5,086 nucleotides of DNA. Origin: an uncultured bacterium (GTDB taxonomy: Bacteria > Planctomycetota > Uabimicrobiia > Uabimicrobiales > JABWCH01). Below are positions 1-4,941 of the stretch, one piece after another. The notes beneath the pieces were generated by a model. It saw only the letters and a program-made list of their open reading frames with translations, ran no database searches and was not told the origin of the DNA. A program made the translations under genes and the position numbers. The stretch lies in assembly GCA_938003875.1 (NCBI GenBank), contig CALKWO010000340.1:1-5086 (forward strand), read 5' to 3'. Every line of letters begins with the position of its first letter. Position 1 is the first letter of the stretch.

Positions 1-40
1 TAGGTTTATAAGTAGCATAGTCTTAGCCTTAACTTAACAG

Positions 41-86
41 CGTTGGGGCGTTGCCACTGGCTATTATATTCTGCCCCTTCGGGCTA
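41..86. repeat. GC-rich intergenic hairpin repeat (REP-like)
   Basis: A short GC-rich island lies in otherwise A/T-rich upstream DNA. GGGGC at 45-49 can pair with GCCCC at 73-77, enclosing a small GCC-ACT-GGC hairpin (53-61). Alternatively GCCC (73-76) pairs with GGGC (81-84) across a CTTC loop. The arrangement looks like the dispersed palindromic intergenic repeats seen in many environmental bacterial genomes. Only one copy is in this window, so dispersal is inferred. It could instead be the terminator or 3' end of a gene to the left, although there is no good T-run after the stem. Confidence 0.35.
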
Positions 87-107
87 AGATTGGAATATAG
101 ATGAAAG

Positions 108-136
108 TGTATTGTATTTAGCACTAAAACTATAAT
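108..136 (+). promoter_or_regulatory. Candidate promoter of the kinase/FGE gene
   Basis: A perfect TATAAT -10 box lies at 131-136, 38 nt upstream of the GTG start, in a plausible place for a sigma-70 promoter with a leader of about 30 nt. The -35 is weak: at a 17-nt spacing the hexamer is TGTATT (108-113), and the better-looking TTGTAT (112-117) is only 13 nt away. The call therefore rests on the -10 box and its position. Confidence 0.4.
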
Positions 137-161
137 TTCCTATACAGTGAAGTATTTTTTC

Positions 162-168
162 GAGGGAG
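162..168 (+). promoter_or_regulatory. Ribosome binding site setting the GTG start at 175
   Basis: GAGGGAG (162-168) is followed by six A residues and then GTG at 175-177. Motif and spacing are those of a good Shine-Dalgarno site and support the GTG start. The next in-frame ATG codons lie in the 280s-300s, without a comparable site and inside the hydrophobic N-terminal segment. Confidence 0.7.
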
Positions 169-174
169 AAAAAA

Positions 175-2607
175 GTGCAAAAAGAGAATAAGATATGGAG
201 ATGGTACCAGCGTCATAACAATGCGGTAGACGCTGTGTTGGATATAGCGTGTGGAGCAGTGCCAGGAGCAAATCTGGTGATAGTGCCGATGAGGTTGATG
301 CTGGCAAAATGGAAAGACCAGGAAGAGCTGGTCATGGATGAAAAGAGCGAGGAAGTAGAAAAGGTACTGAGTGAAGTAAAGCCGTTGTTAGGGGAAATCG
401 TAGAGGAGATAGAAGAACTGGCTAGCTTCAGCAACGCCCAGAATCAGGAGCAAAGGATTGTGGCGTTAAAGAAAAATGAAGAAATCCAGGAGGAAATCCA
501 GAAGATAGCCCCGCAGTTGAGCCAGAGCATAGTGGTCTCTGTGTCCAGGCTGCAAAAAAGAAAAATACTGGGATCACACTATGAAGTAGGGGATTTGCTA
601 GGAAAAGGAGGCCAGGCAGAGGTAAGAAAAGGAAGAAACCTGATAGCAGACCGCCTGGTGGCGATAAAGATATTTCCGAAAGATTTGACAGAAGACACAG
701 TCGCCATAGAAAAGCTCAAGCAAGAATATGGTTTGCTGGTGGAAAAGCTGGTACACGAAAGCATAGTGCAATACAGAGATCTGACTTTGGATGCAGAAAG
801 CTCACGATATTTCGTTGTGATGGATCTGGTAGAGGGAAAAAATTTGAGAAGAAAGATCATGGAGAGAGGGCAGAGAGGCTTTCCCCTGGAGGAAACTCTG
901 GGTTTACTGCTTCCTGTAGCCAGAGCATTAGACTTCGCTCATAGCAACGGTATAGTACACAAAGACCTCAAGCCAGAGAACATCATGATCCGCGAGTCAG
1001 ATCAAAAAATCTATCTGACAGACTTTGGCCTGGCAAGTGAAATCCGAAGCACGCTATCGAGAAAGCCAGGTTTTGCAACAGACATAAGCGGAACACTGCC
1101 CTACATGGCACCAGAGCAGTATCTGGGAAGAAGGGTGGATGGCCGAACGGACAACTGGGCCTTAGGGGTGATACTCTATGAGATGGTAGAAGGAGTTCAT
1201 CCTTTCCAGGGAACGACCCTGGAGCATTACACAATGCTTGTATGCGAAAAAGAGCCAGAAACCCCAGAAAGATTGGATCCAAGAGAGTGGCAGATAGTAC
1301 AGAGCCTGCTGAAAAAAGAAAGAAAAGATCGTCCTGAAAACGCGCAGGAAATCTTACAAAGTCTGCGCAAAGGAAAAACAATAGAAATCCTGCCAAAGAG
1401 CAGCCAGAGCAAAGAGCAGGAAGAGCAAGAGAAAAAGAAAAGAGAACATGCCGAAACCCTGGCAAGGCTACAAAAAGAGATACAAGAGAAAGAAGCAGCC
1501 CTCCTGAAAAGAGAGCAAGAAATAAAAGAAAAAGAACGCCTGGCGATTCTGGCAAAGCAAGAAGAAGAAAGAAAGGAAGAAGAAAGAAAGCAAAAAGAAC
1601 ACCTGGCAGCCTTAGCAAAACAGGAAGAAGAAAGAAGAGCAGAGGAAATCCGAAAAGAAAAAGAACGACTGCTATCCCTGGCAAAGAAAGAAGCGGAGCT
1701 GAAAGAAAAAGAGAGCCAGGTTTTCCTGGCAAAAACAGCGAAAGAAAGCTATGGACTGGACAGTGATCTATGGAAAAATTGCCAGTACGACCACAAAGGA
1801 ACAACCATCCTGGACATGGCATCGGACAGATGGGTAAACCAGGGCTTTACAAAGCAGGTAGAGTACGCCAGAGCCTATCAGACAGGCTACGCCAGGGCAA
1901 AAGGGCTGGAGATAGAGAAGACCATATCAGGAATAGCCATGCGCCTGATGCCGCCAGGAAGATTCTGGATGGGTTCGCCTGATAACGAGAAACAGAGAGA
2001 GTCGAATGAAAAAAGGCATAGAGTCATCATCAGCAAAGCCTTCTATGTAGGCAAATACGAAGTGACCCAGGCCCAGTGGCAGGCAGTGATGGGGAAGAAT
2101 CCTGCGACTTTCAAAAATTCAGGAAGCAATGCGCCAGTAGAGCAGGTATCCTGGAATGACTGCCAGGAATTCTGCAAAAAAACAGGGTTTAAGCTCCCCA
2201 CAGAAGCGCAATGGGAGTATGCGTGCAGAGCAGGGACAACAACGCCCTTCAATCTGGGAGAGAACATGACACCAGACCAGGTGAACTATAATGGAAATTA
2301 TCCCTACGCAGGAGGGGCAAAAGAAGAGTATAGTGGAAAGACAGTCGCCTGCGGAAGCCTGCCCAATGCGAATGCATGGGGATGCTATGACTTTCATGGG
2401 AATGTATGGGAGTGGTGTCAGGACAAATACCAGGAATATTCAGGAGATAATATTTCAGACCCAAAATACCCAAATGGCTCTTCTTGTCTTTTGCGCGGCG
2501 GCTCGTGGGTCAGCAATGGCTACGACTGTCGGTCTGCGCTCCGGCGCAGCTGGGAGCCTGACTACCAGGACAGCCGCATTGGTCTGCGTTGCCTCTGTAT
2601 TCCATAG
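175..2607 (+). CDS. Ser/Thr protein kinase - coiled coil - FGE-sulfatase (SUMF1) domain protein, DGR target
   Basis: An 810-residue modular protein. Residues 1-130 are an unrecognised mostly helical region with a hydrophobic stretch at about 17-43 and an acidic helix after it. Residues about 137-400 are a Hanks-type kinase: glycine loop GKGGQAEV at 143-150, ATP lysine K165 in VAIK, helix-C glutamate probably E184, catalytic HKDLKPEN at 262-269 (D264, N269), metal-binding D283 of DFG and APE at 312-314. All key residues are present, so it is probably active; HKD replaces the usual HRD. Residues about 413-525 are a charged Lys/Glu-rich coiled coil. Residues about 589-810 are an FGE-sulfatase/SUMF1 domain (MGS, KYEVT, LPTEAQWEYACRAG, HGNVWEWC at 741-748, RGGSW at 774-778). 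The C-terminal 43 codons coincide with the variable repeat of a DGR. There is no clear signal peptide, so it is probably cytoplasmic. The variable FGE domain is likely a binding module (as in Treponema TvpA) rather than a formylglycine-generating enzyme; kinase control by ligand binding is inference. Confidence 0.93.
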   Translation: MQKENKIWRWYQRHNNAVDAVLDIACGAVPGANLVIVPMRLMLAKWKDQEELVMDEKSEEVEKVLSEVKPLLGEIVEEIEELASFSNAQNQEQRIVALKKNEEIQEEIQKIAPQLSQSIVVSVSRLQKRKILGSHYEVGDLLGKGGQAEVRKGRNLIADRLVAIKIFPKDLTEDTVAIEKLKQEYGLLVEKLVHESIVQYRDLTLDAESSRYFVVMDLVEGKNLRRKIMERGQRGFPLEETLGLLLPVARALDFAHSNGIVHKDLKPENIMIRESDQKIYLTDFGLASEIRSTLSRKPGFATDISGTLPYMAPEQYLGRRVDGRTDNWALGVILYEMVEGVHPFQGTTLEHYTMLVCEKEPETPERLDPREWQIVQSLLKKERKDRPENAQEILQSLRKGKTIEILPKSSQSKEQEEQEKKKREHAETLARLQKEIQEKEAALLKREQEIKEKERLAILAKQEEERKEEERKQKEHLAALAKQEEERRAEEIRKEKERLLSLAKKEAELKEKESQVFLAKTAKESYGLDSDLWKNCQYDHKGTTILDMASDRWVNQGFTKQVEYARAYQTGYARAKGLEIEKTISGIAMRLMPPGRFWMGSPDNEKQRESNEKRHRVIISKAFYVGKYEVTQAQWQAVMGKNPATFKNSGSNAPVEQVSWNDCQEFCKKTGFKLPTEAQWEYACRAGTTTPFNLGENMTPDQVNYNGNYPYAGGAKEEYSGKTVACGSLPNANAWGCYDFHGNVWEWCQDKYQEYSGDNISDPKYPNGSSCLLRGGSWVSNGYDCRSALRRSWEPDYQDSRIGLRCLCIP
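2476..2604 (+). repeat. DGR variable repeat (VR) at the 3' end of the FGE domain
   Basis: This 129-bp segment matches 2987-3115 without gaps (offset 511). The first 33 bp are identical. Sixteen differences fall at 2509, 2510, 2513, 2524, 2538, 2539, 2540, 2545, 2546, 2551, 2563, 2569, 2573, 2575, 2576 and 2598. In every case the other copy has A; here it is G eight times, T five times and C three times. Compared with the template this changes residues 779, 780, 784, 789, 791, 793, 797, 799, 800 and 801, is silent at A788, and turns a template TGA into C808. The 21 bp at 2577-2597 are identical to the template and are a candidate initiation-of-mutagenic-homing (IMH) region. The VR ends one base before the TAG stop. 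Confidence 0.95.
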
Positions 2608-2739
2608 AGTTTATATTTATTAAAAAAAATTAAATTTATTAATATAGTTTAATATTTTATCTTTTACCCTTTTACCCTTTGCCAGAGTAGGAAAAGAAAA
2701 GCAGAGTCTTCAAAAAAAATAAAAAAAAGCTATGCTATA

Positions 2740-2801
2740 AAAAAAGTCGGTACTATCCGGATTCTAGTTCAAAAAAGTCGGTACTATCCGGATTCTAGTT
2801 C
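2740..2801. repeat. Two exact tandem copies of a 31-bp unit
   Basis: Copies lie at 2740-2770 and 2771-2801 and are identical. Each is six A followed by a 25-nt core beginning GTCGGTAC and ending CTAGTTC, with the 8-bp palindrome ATCCGGAT in the middle. A third unit begins at 2802 (AAAAAAG) and then diverges. The core is less A/T-rich than its surroundings. There are no spacers, so it is not a CRISPR array. Possible roles are a protein-binding site, a remnant of a small mobile element, or a 3'-UTR element of the kinase mRNA; none can be chosen from sequence alone. Confidence 0.85.
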
Positions 2802-2853
2802 AAAAAAGATAAAAAAAGCGAAGAGTTGTAAAATCAACCTGGAAATATTTTTT

Positions 2854-2888
2854 GTCGCAAACGCTTTGCGACCGGCGATTTTTTTTTT
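2854..2888 (+). terminator. Rho-independent terminator after the kinase/FGE gene
   Basis: A perfect 8-bp stem, GTCGCAAA (2854-2861) with TTTGCGAC (2865-2872), closes a CGC loop. It is followed after six bases by ten T (2879-2888). It lies about 250 nt after the stop codon, so the kinase mRNA would include the tandem repeats. It would separate the VR gene from the TR RNA unit. DGRs often have a hairpin just downstream of VR that aids homing; this one is much farther away than usual, so termination is the simpler reading. Confidence 0.7.
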
Positions 2889-2933
2889 GACCCCCATGAC
2901 AAAAAAATATAAAATATTCACCATAAAAATTTC

Positions 2934-2962
2934 TTGAAAAATACGCAATAGAATTCTAAAAT
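2934..2962 (+). promoter_or_regulatory. Promoter of the template (TR) RNA
   Basis: TTGAAA at 2934-2939 (5 of 6 to the -35 consensus) is separated by exactly 17 nt from TAAAAT at 2957-2962 (5 of 6 to the -10 consensus). Transcription would begin near 2969, about 18 nt before the TR. Its place between a terminator and the TR supports a dedicated promoter for the DGR RNA. The region is A/T-rich, so chance matches are possible, but both hexamers and the spacing are good. Confidence 0.6.
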
Positions 2963-2986
2963 AGCAGTAGTGGGTAGTAGATCGTA

Positions 2987-3115
2987 GGCTCTTCTTGTCT
3001 TTTGCGCGGCGGCTCGTGGAACAACAATGGCTACAACTGTCGGTCTGCAAACCGGAACAGCAGGGAGCCTGACAACCAGAACAACAACATTGGTCTGCGT
3101 TGCCTCTGAATTCCA
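2987..3115 (+). repeat. DGR template repeat (TR)
   Basis: The unmutated counterpart of the VR at 2476-2604. It contains 31 A, none in its first 33 nt; 16 of them are substituted in the VR and 15 retained, while no C, G or T position differs. Read in the VR frame it has nine AAC codons and one AAT, the codon type favoured in DGR templates because changing the first two bases reaches many amino acids without making stop codons. Constant Arg and Gly positions use A-free codons. The same frame has TGA at 3107-3109, so a faithful copy would end the target protein three residues early. No start codon or ribosome site serves it, so it is a template, not a gene. Confidence 0.95.
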
Positions 3116-3221
3116 ATAAATCGCCCGTTAGCTAAATGCCGAGAGGTTTTAGCTGTGTGCAACCCTATGGAATAGATCTCTATCCCGTGCTGGAATCTTT
3201 CCAGACAAAGGATACAACAGG

Positions 3222-3267
3222 CCGAAGTGGTTAGTAGCGCAAGCGAAAACCATTTTCGGTTTTTTTT
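3222..3267 (+). terminator. Terminal hairpin plus T-run of the template RNA
   Basis: CCGAAGTGGTT (3222-3232) pairs with 3248-3259 to give 11 base pairs with one bulged T and one G-T pair. The 15-nt loop contains GCGCAAGC, which can form a small GCAA-capped hairpin. Eight T follow directly (3260-3267). This looks like an intrinsic terminator 13 nt before the nuclease start codon. It may also be a conserved functional fold of the DGR RNA, and partial read-through into the downstream gene is possible. Confidence 0.6.
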
Positions 3268-3280
3268 ATGAAAGAAGTCC

Positions 3281-4369
3281 ATGAAAAAAGTACGCAACCC
3301 GCACGATCTGTACTTCAAGGAAACAATGAGCAAGCTGCCGAATGCGAAGAGCTTTTTGGAAAGCTATCTGCCCAAATCCATAGCAGAGCAATTGGACATA
3401 GAAAGCCTGATGATAGAAAAAGACTCGTTCATTAGCAAGGATATGGAAGAATACTATTCAGACATGATATACGAGGTTACCTTGAAAAAGGGAGGGACAG
3501 GGTATGTGTATGTGCTGATGGAACACAAGAGCTACCAGGACTCATGGGTAGCCATGCAGCTCCTGGAATATATGGTGCAATGCTGGAAAAAGACAAGGGA
3601 AGAATACCTGGCAAAACGCAAAAAAGAGCGAGAAGCGCAGTCGGAGCAGGAAGAAGACGAGGAAGAAATAGAACAAGAGGAGAGAGAAAGAGAGGTCTTC
3701 CATCTGCCTATCGTGATTCCCATAGTTCTCTACCATGGAAAAACAGAGTGGAGATGGGGAAGCAACATGAAGCACCTGTTCGATTGCGATGCAGAGATGC
3801 AAAAATTTATCCCTGATTTTTCGTATATGCTGTATGATCTGACAAAAATAGAAGACAAAGACATCTGGGGAATAGTAACTCTTCAGCTCATGATGAAACT
3901 ATTCAAGTACATAAGAAGCAAAGAGTTCCAGGAAAAGCTGCGCAGGACACTAGAATCGGTATCAAAAGAAATACCACCAGGAGATGCAAAAGATATCTTG
4001 ATTAGCATGATAATCTACATAATGAGCGCGACACAAATAGAAAGCAAAGAACTAAATGAAATCATAAAGCAAAACTTTGATAAAGGAGACCAGCTCATGA
4101 TAAGCACAGCAGACCGTATTAGACAAGAAGGTGAAATCAAAGGCAGAATCGAAGGCAGAATCGAAGGCAGAATCGAAGGCAGAATCGAAGGGGAAATCAA
4201 AGCAATAGTGTCCATTTTAGAAATTAGATTCGGGGCAAGAGGATTGCATAGAATGAAACAGATTCAGCAAATATCGGATCTGGAAAAGCTAAAACAGATT
4301 TTCCAGGATGTCCGAACTGCTCCCGATATAGAAACTTTCGAGAAAAGATTGGATGAATGCCTGGAATGA
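3281..4369 (+). CDS. Rpn family recombination-promoting nuclease / transposase_31 (PD-(D/E)XK)
   Basis: A 362-residue protein of the Rpn/YhgA-like group (transposase_31, PF04754). Seen: the family's N-terminal NPHDLYFKE at residues 6-14; the nuclease core with D61 (EYYSD) and E81-H-K83 (LMEHKS), giving D...ExK; and PIVLYHGKTEW around Y151-W157. Residues about 110-138 are a highly acidic insert rich in Glu. The C-terminal region has repeated EGRI units (about 284-306) and then the conserved segment with LEIRFG. Family members such as E. coli RpnA are DNA endonucleases that promote RecA-independent recombination; activity here is inferred from intact residues. The start at 3281 places the family motif correctly. 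The ribosome site is weak (GAAAGAAG at 3270-3277), and an ATG at 3268 is out of frame. It lies 13 nt after the template RNA, where a DGR RT is often found. Confidence 0.88.
   Translation: MKKVRNPHDLYFKETMSKLPNAKSFLESYLPKSIAEQLDIESLMIEKDSFISKDMEEYYSDMIYEVTLKKGGTGYVYVLMEHKSYQDSWVAMQLLEYMVQCWKKTREEYLAKRKKEREAQSEQEEDEEEIEQEEREREVFHLPIVIPIVLYHGKTEWRWGSNMKHLFDCDAEMQKFIPDFSYMLYDLTKIEDKDIWGIVTLQLMMKLFKYIRSKEFQEKLRRTLESVSKEIPPGDAKDILISMIIYIMSATQIESKELNEIIKQNFDKGDQLMISTADRIRQEGEIKGRIEGRIEGRIEGRIEGEIKAIVSILEIRFGARGLHRMKQIQQISDLEKLKQIFQDVRTAPDIETFEKRLDECLE
4129..4200 (+). repeat. 12-bp tandem repeats inside the Rpn gene
   Basis: Four exact copies of AGGCAGAATCGA (4141-4188) are flanked by one diverged copy on each side (4129-4140 and 4189-4200), six units in all. 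They encode an iterated four-residue G-R-I-E motif. Because the unit is a multiple of three, gain or loss of copies keeps the frame and would only alter the length of this charged helical linker. Similar EG-rich repeats are common near the C-terminus of Rpn family proteins. Confidence 0.9.
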
Positions 4370-4408
4370 TTCTGTTTCATGAAAAATTGCCTTGTAATCG
4401 TCTGTAGC

Positions 4409-4477
4409 CGCAGGGTTGCGCCGAAAAAGACCATATATAAGAAAAAGACTGGCCAGCGCAATCCCTGCGTCTTTTTC
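4409..4477. terminator. Nested inverted repeat, likely bidirectional terminator
   Basis: Two overlapping palindromes lie between convergent genes. CGCAGGGTTGCGC (4409-4421) pairs with 4456-4469 with a single extra base. GAAAAAGAC (4441-4449) pairs perfectly with GTCTTTTTC (4469-4477). The second has a T-run on each strand, so it can terminate both the nuclease gene (ends 4369) and the minus-strand gene (ends 4492). The two foldings are mutually exclusive at base 4469 and through interleaving. The size of the first repeat may also mark a mobile-element remnant. Confidence 0.55.
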
Positions 4478-4491
4478 AAAATAGAGTAGAG

Positions 4492-4941
4492 TCATTTAAG
4501 CCTGTGGTATTCCAGCTCGAAGTGACGCATTTTAGTACCCTGACCATAAGGAAGGGAAAGGGTAGAAGGGAATTTGCGTTCTTGTAGCCAGTTGTGTATA
4601 GAAACAACAGTCTGGGGGGAATAGCAGGCTTTTTTTGTTGTGGAAGAAGAAAGCTTCTGGAGTTGAAGATGCTGGAGAAGAGCCTTGACAAAAGAAGTAT
4701 GCAGAGTGCCTTTGGAAGTATAAAGCCCTAGCTTGTGGGCAATGGCCTGGACATCGTATTGAGCCTTTTCCGATTCAAAAAAAGCCTTTTCTGGCAGGGA
4801 AATGTCATACTGCTGGCAAAGCGAAGTGAAATAGTTCCTGCGTTCATCGGGAGAGAGGTCGTACAGTTGTGTCATATCCTGGAAGGAATAAAAACAGTGT
4901 CGCAAGGCACAAAAAGAGAACTTGTCTTTGTCCTTTTGCAA
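4492..4941 (-). CDS. Hypothetical protein, unrecognised
   Basis: A frame of 149 residues if begun at the TTG (4939-4941), the first start after an upstream in-frame stop (4972-4974). An ATG at 4873-4875 would give a 127-residue protein beginning MTQLYDLSPDERRNYF, which looks a more natural N-terminus. Neither has a convincing ribosome site. The protein appears soluble, mixed helical, with polar and aromatic residues; no signal peptide, membrane segment or catalytic motif was recognised. It is convergent with the nuclease gene and shares a probable terminator with it. It could be a truncated piece of a larger gene. The sequence has the look of coding DNA, but no function is offered. Confidence 0.5.
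   Translation of the reverse strand: MQKDKDKFSFCALRHCFYSFQDMTQLYDLSPDERRNYFTSLCQQYDISLPEKAFFESEKAQYDVQAIAHKLGLYTSKGTLHTSFVKALLQHLQLQKLSSSTTKKACYSPQTVVSIHNWLQERKFPSTLSLPYGQGTKMRHFELEYHRLK

Larger units (their letters stand above)
2608..2986. other. Gene-free A/T-rich spacer between VR gene and template
   Basis: No convincing gene lies in these 379 bp. The first part is extremely A/T-rich with runs of A and T and a doubled TTTTACCC (2662-2677). It then holds a 31-bp tandem repeat, a terminator hairpin and a promoter, listed separately. Many DGRs carry the small accessory gene avd near this position; nothing like it is present. A minus-strand open frame at 2784-3116 runs across terminator, promoter and TR and has no family features, so it was not called. 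Confidence 0.7.
2969..3267 (+). ncRNA. DGR template RNA (TR plus structured 3' segment)
   Basis: Predicted transcript from the promoter at 2934-2962 to the hairpin and T-run ending at 3267. It carries the TR (2987-3115) and then about 150 nt of non-coding, well-structured sequence. Stems seen: AGCTAAA (3130-3136) with TTTAGCT (3148-3154); CTGGAA (3190-3195) with TTCCAG (3199-3204) around a TCT loop; and a terminal 11-bp stem (3222-3232 with 3248-3259). In characterised DGRs such as Bordetella phage BPP-1, RNA downstream of TR is needed for cDNA priming and RT/Avd binding; that role is inferred here from position and structure. Transcript ends are predictions. Confidence 0.7.

Noticed and set aside
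983..1822. Long minus-strand open frame of 279 codons
   Set aside because: It is antisense to the kinase and coiled-coil coding region; its Leu/Phe/Ser-rich product is the expected mirror of the purine-rich coding strand.
2662..2677. TTTTACCC doublet as a telomere-like or functional repeat
   Set aside because: Only two copies in very A/T-rich DNA; nothing distinguishes it from chance.
2740..2808. CRISPR array
   Set aside because: The 31-bp units abut directly with no spacers, and there are only two complete copies.
2784..3116. Minus-strand frame across the spacer and TR
   Set aside because: It runs over the terminator, promoter and TR, has no recognisable domain and is explained by the template on the other strand.
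2987..3117. Downstream copy as a degenerate pseudogene fragment of the FGE domain
   Set aside because: A decaying duplicate would collect changes of all kinds and frameshifts. There are no gaps, and every difference has A in this copy, which fits a DGR template.
3268..3430. ATG directly after the T-run as the start of an RT remnant
   Set aside because: The frame starting at 3268 is out of frame with the nuclease gene and gives a short product with no RT motifs.
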